64,000 nucleotides of DNA from Cyanophora paradoxa (Eukaryota > Glaucocystophyceae > Cyanophorales > Cyanophoraceae), in the NCBI GenBank assembly GCA_004431415.1, contig QPMI01000527.1, forward strand, positions 1 through 64,000, in the 5' to 3' direction. A program made the translations under genes and the position numbers. The first letter of the stretch is position 1. Each line of letters opens with the position of its first letter. Positions 1 to 8,310 of this stretch are shown here, piece by piece. The notes under the pieces are model-generated. The model saw only the letters and a program-made list of their open reading frames with translations. It was not told where the DNA came from and made no database searches.

Positions 1-5
1 GTAAA

Positions 6-1429
6 ATGGCCAAGGACCCCAAGAAGCCGAAGAAGCCGAAGGCGGCCAAGCCCCAGCCCGCCAGCCCGCAGGCGCAGCGCCCGCGGCCCCGCCCCGCCGG
101 CCAGGCCACCGGCACGGGCTCGGGCACGGCCCCCGCCGCCGCGCCAGCTGCGCCATGGCATGCAGAAGGACGGCCAGCAGCTCACGCCCGAGCAGGTCAA
201 CGCCTTTCCTCGACAACTCGAAGACGGGCGGCATCGAGCGCATGGCCTGCCTGCCCGAGCTCAAGTGGTTCGACGTGAACACCGTCAAGTCCGACGCCAC
301 GTCGTCTGCGTCGCAAGCGGCGCACGGCAAGTCCTTCTTCCTCCGCGATCTCATGTTCAACCTCTCCGGCACCTTCCCGGGGGGTATCGTGATCAGCCAG
401 ACCGATCGCCTGAACGGCTACTGGAAGCAGTACATCCGCAGCGCTTCATCTGGCCCAAGTACAACCCGGGCGTGCTCTTCCATTTATTCAGGAGGCAGCA
501 GGCGATCATGCAGCACAACAAGTCCGAAGACGTGCTGCGGGAAAGGAGGATCCCGTCGACCCGCGATTTTTCGTGTTGCTCGACGACGTGATTTCCGACG
601 CTCGGCTGCGGTACGACGAGGCCCTCAACGAGCTCTTCGTGGCGGGCGCCACTACAAAATCATGACCCTTATCACGACGCAGTATGCCAAGGGCATCAAT
701 CCCGTCCTGCGCTCCAATACTGATCTGGCTGTCATTTTCAAGTGCTCGCAGGCGATGCAGCGCGAGGCCCCGCAAAGGAGTGGGGCGACATCATCTCCAG
801 CGCGCCTTCTACTACCTGCTCGATAAGTACACGCAGGATAACCACTGCCTTATCATCGATTCTTCCAACAACTCTACGAACCCTCTGGACGTTTGTACGT
901 CTACAAGGCCGAGGAGCCGCCCCCCTTCCGCATCGGATCCAAGGAGTACTGGGAGGGCGAAACCGTCAACGGAGAAAATCTCGTGGGTCCGGACGACGGC
1001 ACGGTGGACAAGACGCTCCTCGGCATGATAGATAATTTCAGGAAGCACCGCGGCCCGCCTGATTTTTCTGAGCTCGTGCGTAAGCAGTCGCCAGCGCCCA
1101 CACGCCTCCGTCTTCCGCGTCGAGTCCATCGCTTACGACTGCCTCCTGGAGCGAGCCTCGACCCCTCTCGCCCTTTAACGACGGCGAGGTCAGCAGCGCC
1201 CTGGAAGGATCTGCGACGCGCTGGAATTACTGGGAGCGCCTGACCGCGGAGCGCGGACGAGCCGCGGCCGAGTCGCTGGGCAGTGAGGACACCACTCGGA
1301 GGAGATGACAGACAAGAGGGAACAGGGTGATTACGTGCGCGACCCGGACGATTTTGCGACCTCGAATCGGGCTCGAGAGGAGGCAGAGAGACCGAGGACG
1401 AGGACTCCGACGCTAGGCGCGCCCCTTAA
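6..1429 (+). CDS. A32-like DNA packaging ATPase (frameshifted)
   Basis: This is a genome-packaging ATPase of the FtsK/HerA superfamily, A32 type, which would pump viral DNA into the capsid. After a Lys/Pro/Ala-rich N-terminus comes a Walker A segment (HGKSFFLRDLMFNL, about 330 to 365), then FPGGIVISQTD, a block with NPGVLFHLFRRQQ, a Walker B (FVLLDDV, about 570 to 590), and the family-typical stretch with TLITTQYAKG and LRSNTDLAVIF. A C-terminal segment with RIGSKEYW and an acidic tail ending DSDARRAP-stop follows. Reading it through requires about five or six frame changes (near 200, 445, 540, 650, 770 and 890), so as sequenced it makes no intact product. The total of about 470 codons is longer than the usual 250 to 300 because of the extra N- and C-terminal tails. 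The start at position 6 follows an A-rich spacer. Confidence 0.85.
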
Positions 1430-1451
1430 AAATTTCCGAGGCGCTAGGAAA

Positions 1452-1770
1452 ATGTCAAAGTGCTCCTAGGCTCTCCAGGCTATCGTGCAGTACGCCCTCG
1501 CCTGGCATCCGCTCCTCATCGACGCCGCTTCTCTCGCACGAAGGCGAAAACAGGCGGCCACGCAGCCGAGCTCGCCGCGCAAGTCGCCGTCAACGGCCTC
1601 TCCTCGGCCTGCTCTCGAAATACGTGCTCACCCTCAAGTTCTTCGACGACGACCCCACCGGCGGAATATGTTCATCCTCGGATTCACACACGGGCAGACG
1701 AACATGCTAATCAAGGCTACCAGCGCCAGCTTCGAATCAAGCAGCGCTCGAGCGGAAGCCGCCGATCACT
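1452..1770 (+). CDS. Small viral protein, unknown function (frameshifted)
   Basis: I do not recognise this gene. The ATG at 1452 (MSKCS) lies 14 bases after an AATTTCCG promoter-like block and directly follows the ATPase gene. The next codons are interrupted, but open segments in different frames read as an ordinary protein: QYALAWHPLLIDAASLA, then an Ala/Val-rich stretch (AAELAAQVAVNGL), a segment with YVLTLKFFDDDPTGG, and a C-terminal part with MFILGFTHGQTNMLIK. It would be about 105 residues. The gene converges on the minus-strand VLTF3-like gene, whose stop is at 1780. Confidence 0.45.
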
Positions 1771-1779
1771 AAAGAGTAG

Positions 1780-2701
1780 CTAAAGAGTAGGAAAGAAATG
1801 CCAGTCGTTGTACTCGCAGATCCTGTTCCAAATCGAATCTAACTCCGAGAGTTTCTGCCTGCTCTTGAGCAAGGGGAAAAGGAGTGCTGGCAAATCCAGC
1901 AGCACGAAAATCTGCCTGAAAACGTAATTGTAGTTGAGCATGTTCTTCCTGCCCTCGACTTGAACATGCTGAAGGGGACCTCCACCAGGGCGAACATCTC
2001 CTGCACCCGGTCCATGTCCTCCGCGCTCATCGGAGGCGGCGCTCGCCCGTGATGCGCCACTTGATCTGCGCCCAGCGCTCGATGTACTTCTGCTGCTTCA
2101 GAGCCCGGAGAACTTGGCGGATATTGTCTTTGCTCCACTCCTTCCCGCCATCGCCTCGCAATAGCTGCCAGCACGTCCTCGGTACCGGAGAATCCTCCAG
2201 GCAGTGCTGCTTAAGTCGCTCGGAAACGTGGTACTTGCGCAGGTAGTTGCTGTGGAGCTCGCTGACAGCCAGGGTTGATGTCCGATAATAAAGATCCAGG
2301 ACCAGACGCAGCCTTGCAACCAGATCCCATCCAGGTGAACACCAACGAGGGCGGTAGAGCTGCAATTCCGCAGGGACAGCGGCTTCGCCTTGGGGCCTTG
2401 GTGCGGCGGTTGCGCTTGCGGGGCGCTCTCCGCCCCGAGGTAGGATTGGCGATGGCGGCGCGGCGGCGGGTACGGTGCCGGAGTGTCGAAGTCTGGGTCC
2501 CCTCGTCGTGAAGGATGGCGCGTAGCGCTGGATCTGCTCGAAGTTTCGGAGAGGAGATCGATTTCGTTAGAGTCTGCATTCCTGAGCCTCGTACTGCAGC
2601 TGAGCTATTCCCTGCAGAACCAACAGGTTGGCTCTCAGAGGAGAGTGGGTCCCACTTGCAAGTGAGGAAGCACTTGTTGCAGAAGCGTTGCTCAGGTGAT
2701 C
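1780..2701 (-). CDS. VLTF3-like viral late transcription factor (frameshifted)
   Basis: VLTF3 homologues are a core gene of Nucleocytoviricota and drive late viral transcription. The C-terminal half is clear. It has a helical region (YYRTSTLAVSELHSNYLRKY, then WSKDNIRQVLRALKQQKYIE and WAQIKWRITGE), a segment on the pattern PPPMSAEDMDRVQEMFALVE, the hallmark RKNMLNYNYVFRQIF, then FPLLKSRQKLSELDSIWNRI and a final C-E-Y-N-D-W-H-F block before the stop at 1780. These match the family signature of Arg-Lys-Asn-x-x-Asn-Tyr followed by Leu-Leu-Lys-Ser and an Ile-Trp-x-x-Ile-Cys end. The N-terminal part is frameshifted and Pro/Arg-rich, and I cannot place the expected zinc cysteines with certainty. 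The start is uncertain; an ATG at 2701 is a candidate. It is the only minus-strand gene in the left 13 kb. Confidence 0.8.
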
Positions 2702-2773
2702 ATGTGAGGCTCAGTGATGCTCAGTGAGTGCGGACGTACCCCGGGCCCCACGTGGAAGCTCACCCAGCCTCGG

Positions 2774-2784
2774 AAATTTTCTAG
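2774..2784 (+). promoter_or_regulatory. Putative viral late promoter motif AAATTTTCTAG before HUH gene 1
   Basis: The block ends 13 bases before the ATG at 2797. It is one of a series of matching A/T blocks at similar distance before viral starts. Confidence 0.55.
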
Positions 2785-2796
2785 CCTTGGTCTGAC

Positions 2797-3583
2797 ATGC
2801 TCAACCTCATCGCGAGGCGTGGCAGCAAACAGGCAAGCCCGGCACCGAACCCTCACCTCCGCATGACGCCTCCGGCCGCTCCGGGTAGAGACGCACATCG
2901 TGTGGGCAACATCAACGACAAGGTGCTGGCGCCCGACAAGACGTGGTTCCAGAAGTGCTGGACGCGGCGCCCGTGAGGAAACTGAACGGGAGGATCGGCC
3001 GCAGCGCGAGTCGAATTTCATGATCACCATCCAGACCAACTACAAGCCGCGGAGCAGGGAGAGGCTCCAAGGTGCAGGACGCTTTCACAGGGGCTGGAGG
3101 CCCTCTTCTACGACGACAGGCAGCTGGCGCGGTGCATAAAGATGGGGGTGTACCCCGACAAGGCGAACCCCAAGGGCTTCGATTTCAAGTCCGACCAGTA
3201 CGACACGCACGTGGAGAAGGGCAACGCGAACATCGGCATCGAGTACGGGCGCGGTCGGGGCGGCTCCACGCGCACATCTGCTCACGCTGGTGCACTACTC
3301 GCGCGTGCAATTCGACGGCAAGAAGGCGTCGGATTTCCTCATCAAGTTCATGCAAACGGAGGGGCAGGCGGCCTGCCGAATTTCTACAAGGACGACTGGT
3401 TCGGGGAGGAGTACAGAAGACGGCGGTGCGGCCGATACGGAGAAAGACGCCCTCGCATGCAGTGGACGGGCAAGGAGACGGCTACAGGAAGCGAGAAACC
3501 GCCAGCAGATGCACGTAGACGTAAAATTGCTGCCGCAGAGCAACCTTAAGGATCTGCTGCAGCTGTACATTACGAAGACGTAG
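2797..3583 (+). CDS. HUH endonuclease-like replication initiator, first copy (frameshifted)
   Basis: HUH endonucleases nick one strand at the origin with a tyrosine and start rolling-circle replication. Visible elements in order are a hydrophobic strand FMITIQTN (candidate motif I, about 3015 to 3045), a region with MGVYPDKANPKGFDFKS, the segment NANIGIEYG followed by GRLHAHIC (motif II His-x-His, about 3228 to 3285), then VHYSRVQFDGKKASDFLIKF, and a C-terminal LLQLYITKT-stop in which Y-x-x-K fits the catalytic motif III. The arrangement repeats in the next gene. At least three frame changes are needed. The ATG at 2797 is preferred because AAATTTTCT ends 14 bases upstream. Length is about 260 residues with no helicase domain. 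A distant non-nicking homologue is possible; structure prediction would tell. Confidence 0.6.
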
Positions 3584-3615
3584 AGCCCTCGAGACGGCGC
3601 TGTAAAGCTCGTGTA

Positions 3616-3627
3616 AATTTTTTCTCG
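3616..3627 (+). promoter_or_regulatory. Putative viral promoter motif before the gene at 3638
   Basis: An AATTTTTTCTCG block lies 11 bases before the ATG and belongs to the shared motif series. Confidence 0.55.
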
Positions 3628-3637
3628 TGTCCAATAA

Positions 3638-5637
3638 ATGCCTCCGAAGCGCCGAGGCCGCAAGAAGAAGCCAGAGAGCTCGAGCGAGTCAGAGGAAGAG
3701 GAGCCCACGTCCCGTCCTCCGAGTCGGAGGAAGAAGAGGAGGAAGAGGAAGAGGAGCCGGAGCCTAAGCGAAGGGCAAGGGCAAGGGGAAGGGAAAGGAA
3801 AGGCAAAGGGAAACGCGCCCGATACCGGCGTGGACGAGCTCGAGACGCCCGTCGTTGAGATTCCGAAGCGATACGTGCTGGTCAGGCGAGGACGGCATAT
3901 TCCAGCAGCAGAAGAGCATATCCGATTACATCAAGCTCTCGGCCACCAAAGAAGTTCAGATGCTCCCATCGCTGCTCGATAAATCATACCACGAGCCCGC
4001 GACCCTCTGGAGCATCCACAGCGAAATCGAGTACGATAAACTCCCCGAGGAGCGACTGCGCGCCATACCGCGCACGTACCAGAGCGCGCAGAAATCGCCG
4101 CCAATCTGCTACCGCTGCCTTCGCCTCATGTACGAAGCCACGCCCGTGCCGAGCGCCAAGGGGCCAACACGCCAGAGAAAATCGCCGCGAGGGAGGCAGC
4201 GCAGGCGAGGAAGGATGCCGTGTACGAAGAGTACGTCGCGGTCATAGAGAAGGCAAACGCGTGGGCGGCCAAGCAAAACGGCAAGGGAAAGAAAAGGGCC
4301 AGGAGCCGTACCCCTCATCAAGGACAAGAAGCCGCGCAGGTGCCCACGGTGTCGCCCAGAAACTCGTGGCTCTGCCAGAAGTGCGTCACGCTGCTCGGCA
4401 ACAAGGCCTGCTCGTGATCTTGGCCTGCAGAGGCGAAAGAGGGGCGACACGGCCACCGTCTCCAAGCAGACGCGCGACCACATGGTCGAGAGCGTGCTCG
4501 CGGGCCGAAGCCAAGACACGAAAAAGGCAAAGGATACGGCCGCTGACTCGATCGTCCGTCATCGAGCCAACTCTGCGCAGTCGAAAATCAGAAAGGCGAA
4601 AATCGTGGCGCCGAGCATGGAAGATTTAATGGCAACCTTCGCGACGCGCAAGAGGTAAAGCAGAACATAGAGAAGGCGAAAACGGACTGCAGGCGGCGCA
4701 GGCAAACGGCTGGAGGCGCTCGAGAAGGTGATCACGGAAATCAGCGAGACGGGCGGTCGTCTTCATCCTCAACAAAAAGAATCCCGACGGAAGCACGCGG
4801 TACGACATACGACAGGCGCGCCAGTCGCGCTACTGGGTGCTCTTCAACACCCACAAGCGCCTGGAGAGGCGCGAGAATTCGAGGCGGCGGCGCTGCGCGA
4901 CAGCCTCGCAGAGGTGCTCTCGGATGCAGAATTCTACAAGTTCATACGCTTCAATATGAAGGAAGAGAACGGCAAGTACAAGGACGACACGTACGCCAAC
5001 GCAATCATCGGAATTCGCGTGCAAGGGGCGTGGAGGTGGGGCCGACGGACGGCGCGCTGCACGCCACGTGCTGGTGACGATCGATCACATATCGAATTTG
5101 CAGGTGCTGTGGCGAATTACGACTGGGTGGTGCTGCTGAAGGAGAAGGAGCCGAGCACCACGACGGTGTACGAGCGGCTGCACCAAATTCTGTCCGCGAA
5201 ATTCACGGCGGCGGGGCAGCGCCTCGTAGACCAGAAGAGGCAGAGGCAGGGCCTCAACCGAGCATCGATACGATGGTGGAAATCGCAGAGCTCGAGCGCA
5301 TGCTGACGGAAGAGAAGATAGGCATGGGGAAAGATCCGCCCACCGTCCTTGCGTCGCTGATCCCAGAGGAAAATTACGCGAGCAAGCTGCAGGAGTACCT
5401 CTCAAAGACGCTGCCCGACAAGCAGAGGCGCGATTTACTGAAAGAGTGGTCGCACGCGCGAAACACGAACAACACCGACAACAACACGGACGGGTACCTC
5501 TTCACGATTTTCCAGGCGGACGCCGGCAGGCGGACGATCCCCGCTTCGCGCCGCAGGCCGCGGAAATCGGCGACCTGAGGGCCAGGGCCGAGGGCGCGGC
5601 AAAGGCAAGGGCGCGGAAGGGAAGGGGTAGCGGATAA
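3638..5637 (+). CDS. Zinc-cluster / coiled-coil protein with C-terminal HUH endonuclease-like domain, second copy (frameshifted)
   Basis: The N-terminus is extremely charged (PPKRRGRKKK, Ser/Glu runs, Arg/Lys runs). It is followed by a region with YDKLPEERLRAIPRTYQSAQ, a Cys pair in PPICYRCLRLMYEAT, a second pair in SWLCQKCVTLLGNKA or the overlapping RRCPRCR, and a Lys-rich helical stretch. From about 4640 the sequence reads as a coiled coil (EALEKVITEISETG), then candidate HUH motif I YWVLFNTHK (about 4826), then VEVGPTDGALHA followed by HVLVTIDH (about 5035 to 5085, one base missing inside the His-x-His), and LQEYLSKTLPDK (about 5390 to 5425) holding Y-x-x-K. The pattern glycine-rich turn, LHAH, then YxxKT matches the preceding gene. 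It may be one protein of about 660 residues or two adjoining genes (a stop at 4657 in one frame). An AATTTTTTCTCG block precedes the ATG at 3638. Confidence 0.55.
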
Positions 5638-5658
5638 TAAATCTGACGGCCCGCGAAA

Positions 5659-5919
5659 ATGTTCCAGGGGGAATGCACCCACTCGGACATCATCACCGTC
5701 GTCTGCGGCGCGCTCTTCCTGTCTCGGAGCTGCTGGCGGCACGGAGCGCGTCGGCCCAACACAGTGCTGGGCGCCCTGAAGGCGGCGGCCCTTAGGTCGT
5801 CCGCCGCGGACAGCCCGAGCCCGAACCCCCACCGAGCAGCAGAGGCGCGAGAGCACGCAGAACATAGGCCGCACCACGTCGACATTCAGATGACGCAAAC
5901 CGGTACCGTTTTTTTCTAG
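5659..5919 (+). CDS. Small viral protein, unknown function
   Basis: I do not recognise this gene. An open frame of about 86 codons starts at 5659, 22 bases after the previous stop, behind an AAATCTGA block that only weakly resembles the promoter motif. The N-terminal segment HSDIITVVCGALFL is hydrophobic and could be a single membrane span; the rest is Ala/Pro/Arg-rich, which suggests a frame change after residue 20. In the neighbouring frame the hydrophobic part continues as SELLAARSASAQH. Confidence 0.35.
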   Translation: MFQGECTHSDIITVVCGALFLSRSCWRHGARRPNTVLGALKAAALRSSAADSPSPNPHRAAEAREHAEHRPHHVDIQMTQTGTVFF

Positions 5920-5931
5920 AGAACATGGGAA

Positions 5932-6276
5932 ATGGAGACTCCCGCGACACCAGCCCCCAGCGCAGAGGCTCCAGCGCCCAGCAACTCCAGCAGCAGCACC
6001 GCGGCCTACCCTTGGCTTCTTAGACTTACGCGCGAAAGAAGCAGCAGCAGCCGAAGGCACCGGCGGAAATGGCGGCTGACCTGGATCGGTGCACCCGCCG
6101 CGCCATCGCGAGCTACGCCAAGCGCGTCGAGCAGTACCACCCCAGATGGCAGAGGACGCCCGGCGTACCGAAGAACCCGCCGCGAGCCCGCCCGTGATGG
6201 CCGCCGTCATCGACCGGCTGCAGTGGCGCTGCACGAGGAGGGAGAGCGCGTCAGGAATTTCTTCATGCCCAAGTAA
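5932..6276 (+). CDS. Small viral protein, unknown function (frameshifted)
   Basis: I do not recognise this gene. The ATG at 5932 begins a Pro/Ala/Ser-rich segment (PATPAPSAEAPAPS, then a Ser run). In a second frame the middle reads AADLDRCTRRAIASYAKRVE and YHPRWQRTPGVPKNPPRARP, which looks like real protein, and the end returns to the first frame as GERVRNFFMPK-stop. It would be about 115 residues with at least two frame changes. The TTTTTTTCTAG block 12 to 20 bases upstream resembles the promoter motif. Confidence 0.4.
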   Translation: METPATPAPSAEAPAPSNSSSSTAAYPWLLRLTRERSSSSRRHRRKWRLTWIGAPAAPSRATPSASSSTTPDGRGRPAYRRTRREPARDGRRHRPAAVALHEEGERVRNFFMPK

Positions 6277-6282
6277 ATTTCT
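6275..6282 (+). promoter_or_regulatory. Putative viral promoter motif before the gene at 6299
   Basis: AAATTTCT is followed after 16 bases by the ATG; the spacer contains GGGCCCTTAA. Confidence 0.55.
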
Positions 6283-6298
6283 GAATGGGCCCTTAACA

Positions 6299-6482
6299 AT
6301 GTCGTCCATGCTCCCGAGCCTCGATGATATCACCAGCGATTCCCGCTACCTGGCAGCCTGCTGACCCTCGCGCGGTCGCCTACATGTCGCCCGCGCGCTA
6401 CTACCTCGTGCGGATCCTCGCCGCGCAGTTCGCGGCTACTACTTCGTGGGCCTACCTCCTCAACGGCCTGAGGAAGGCATAA
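6299..6482 (+). CDS. Small viral membrane-associated protein, about 60 residues (one frameshift)
   Basis: The gene starts at 6299, 17 bases after AAATTTCT. It begins MSSMLPSLDDITSDSRYLAA and, after one frame change, continues DPRAVAYMSPARYYLVRILA, AQFAATTSWAYLLNGLRKA-stop. The second half is amphipathic to hydrophobic. It is too short to assign; a small virion membrane or minor capsid peptide is an inference from its position between other virion-like genes. Confidence 0.5.
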
Positions 6483-6488
6483 TTTCTC
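6481..6488 (+). promoter_or_regulatory. Putative viral promoter motif before the gene at 6505
   Basis: AATTTCTC is followed after 16 bases by the ATG; the spacer contains GGCCCTTCC, like the neighbouring spacers. Confidence 0.55.
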
Positions 6489-6504
6489 AGGCCCTTCCTA
6501 AATA

Positions 6505-6951
6505 ATGTCCTGCGTCAACCTCTACGTCCAGTCGAACGGAGAGACGCAGGATTCCGAGGGCTTCTGGCGCCTCAGGCTGAACCAGATCCCCGCCGACATC
6601 GACACGCTGCAGATCAAGGCGTCTACCTGGAGCTGGACACGACCGCGATTCCGGACCCACCGCCGCGAAAACCGTCAACGTTCTGCTGATGGACGTGCCC
6701 GACTTGAACGTCACGACCATCTCGAACGTCAACACGTGCATCAACAAGGTCGTGATCCCGACGTGGGCCACGACGGCCTCGAGAACACCATCCTCTACTG
6801 GTTCGAGGTGCCCATGGCCGTGCGCCCGAACTACGTCGCGTACGACAAGTTCCAGGAGCTGCGCGTGCGCTTCACCGACATCACGGGCGCCACCAAGAAG
6901 AACAACGCCTTCATCGTCAAGAACTTCGGCCTCTGGGCCTTTGCGAAATAG
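6505..6951 (+). CDS. Putative minor virion protein (two frameshifts)
   Basis: About 148 residues. The start at 6505 lies 17 bases after AATTTCTC. Beta-rich segments with alternating hydrophobic residues dominate: CVNLYVQSNGETQDSEGFWR, YLELDTTAIPDPP, TVNVLLMDVPDLNVTTISNV, LENTILYWFEVPMAVRPNYV, ELRVRFTDITGATKKNNAFI and KNFGLWAFAK-stop. This composition suits a single jelly-roll or similar virion protein, but I recognise no specific family. The middle section is in another frame, entered near 6620 and left near 6780. The next gene has a similar size and composition. Confidence 0.5.
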   Translation: MSCVNLYVQSNGETQDSEGFWRLRLNQIPADIDTLQIKASTWSWTRPRFRTHRRENRQRSADGRARLERHDHLERQHVHQQGRDPDVGHDGLENTILYWFEVPMAVRPNYVAYDKFQELRVRFTDITGATKKNNAFIVKNFGLWAFAK

Positions 6952-6971
6952 ATTTTCGCAGGCCCCCTTAA

Positions 6972-7438
6972 ATGCGCCTGATCATATTCCCGCGAAAGGC
7001 TCGGGCGTCAAGACGCGCACCTTTACGGGCGTGCCTGGCTACCCTCGCCCTCACTTACAGAGTCGATCTTGTAACCGCCTCTGGTCCAATTAAATACGGG
7101 CTGCTGCACAGCCTCAGTCACATCCGTCTCGGCGAGAGCGCATGGCAGGACTTGGCCTTAATCGTAGAATTCGAGTACAGGGGGTAGACACGCTAACGGC
7201 GAGCACGTTTACAGGGTACGGGTAGCAAGGGAGGGTACTCGCTGCCGAACGGCACGGCGGGAATACTGGGAGCCGAAAATACGCGACGCCTCCGAGCCTA
7301 CCGCTGGCTGCGTGACGAGCAGATCACTATCAGGCCCGATTACCCCTACGCCGACGTTTTCTGCAGGTGCCCGTGGGCCGTTGGACAACGGGCGAGGTGA
7401 GCGGCAAGCTGAAGTGGACGTGGGACGCGGAGCATTAG
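6972..7438 (+). CDS. Putative minor virion protein, similar in size to its neighbour (frameshifted)
   Basis: The gene starts at 6972, 14 bases after ATTTTCG and only 18 bases past the preceding stop. Pieces in successive frames read MRLIIFPRK, GSGVKTRTFTGVPGYP, LALTYRVDLVTASGPIKYGL, HIRLGESAWQDLALIVEFEY, SLPNGTAGILGAENTRRLRA and a terminal SGKLKWTWDAEH-stop. It is about 155 residues, beta-rich and without long helices. The function is unknown; a virion role is inferred from context. Confidence 0.45.
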
Positions 7439-7440
7439 TT

Positions 7441-7450
7441 AATTTTTCTC
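7441..7450 (+). promoter_or_regulatory. Putative viral promoter motif before the gene at 7464
   Basis: AATTTTTCTC is followed after 13 bases by the ATG. Confidence 0.55.
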
Positions 7451-7463
7451 TCTCGCGGATAAA

Positions 7464-8200
7464 ATGTCGATGCTCGACGACCCCTGGCGCATGGCCATCC
7501 CGAATCCGGACGAGGTGCTGAACGGCGCCTTCGCGATAGACGGGAGCCTGAGCGTGAGGGGAATTTACGCGGACGAGATAAGGCTGCGCAAGGGCGCGAC
7601 CTACAGCGATTTCCTGACGTCCGTCGTACCTTGGACGATTACGGTGACCTCACCGCAATTATCAAGGGGCTCTGGGGCGTCACGACCGAGACGGCGTGGA
7701 CTGGAACATTATTAAGAGGCGGCCGACGTGAAAATCGCAAACTCCGTTACAGCGAAAGACGCCACCCTGAACCTCGTGAAACTGACTCTAAAGGGCGCAG
7801 AGGGGACGTGAGCCCGGGTACAACGCACTCGAGCGCATCGCGGGCCCCCTGCGCCACATCTACTGGAGCCGCCAGGCGCTGCCGAGCATGGAGCCCGAGC
7901 AGTACAGGCGCGACAGGGAGGAGTTTTTCGCGTGGTTCGACCACTTCAAGGTGAACATCCGCGCCCTGAGCGCCGACAGGACGGGCGAGACGCCGGAGAC
8001 GACGGGCGGGGCCGCATCCCAACGGCACCCGACGTGCTCCCCGATCGCTCAGACTGGGCGAAGACGCAGAACTGGGCGCTGAAGGACCACTTCCACGACG
8101 AGAGGTACGCCCTCGTCAAGCACCCGCATGTGAAGGCCGACATCACGGACTGGCGCACCGCCACCTGTACGACGACATCATCGGCGGCCCAAGGTGCCGG
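7464..8200 (+). CDS. Viral protein of unknown function, possibly fused to the following coiled-coil gene (frameshifted)
   Basis: The gene starts at 7464, 14 bases after AATTTTTCTC. It begins MSMLDDPWRMAIPNPDEVLN, GAFAIDGSLSVRGIYADEIR and YSDFLTSVVPWTITVT. Later frames give LTAIIKGLWGVTTETAW, then IANSVTAKDATLNLVKLTLK, GPLRHIYWSRQALPSMEPEQ and REEFFAWFDHFKVNIRALSA, and finally ALKDHFHDERYALVKHPH. At least four frame changes occur. No clear stop separates it from the glycine-rich tract at 8215, so it may be the N-terminus of the next protein. Confidence 0.45.
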
Positions 8201-8209
8201 GCGCGATTC

Positions 8210-8310
8210 CGGGTGGGGTACGGGCGGCGGAAGCACGGGAGGTGGGGTACAGCACCGGGGGTGGGGTACAGGCACCGGGGGTGGGGTACAGGCACGGGGG
8301 CGGAGGGGCT
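8210..8310 (+). repeat. Short tandem repeat inside coding region (about 20-bp units, GTGGGGTACAGGCACCGGGG type)
   Basis: Three or four imperfect copies of a unit containing GGGGTACAG lie between the preceding gene and the coiled-coil gene. On the plus strand they encode Gly/Thr-rich linker-like residues followed by a Gly/Ser run. Confidence 0.7.

Noticed and set aside
3295-3806. Minus-strand frames rich in Ser opposite the acidic/basic N-terminus at 3638
   Set aside because: They mirror the Arg/Glu-rich codons of the plus-strand gene and lack the promoter motif and protein-like composition.
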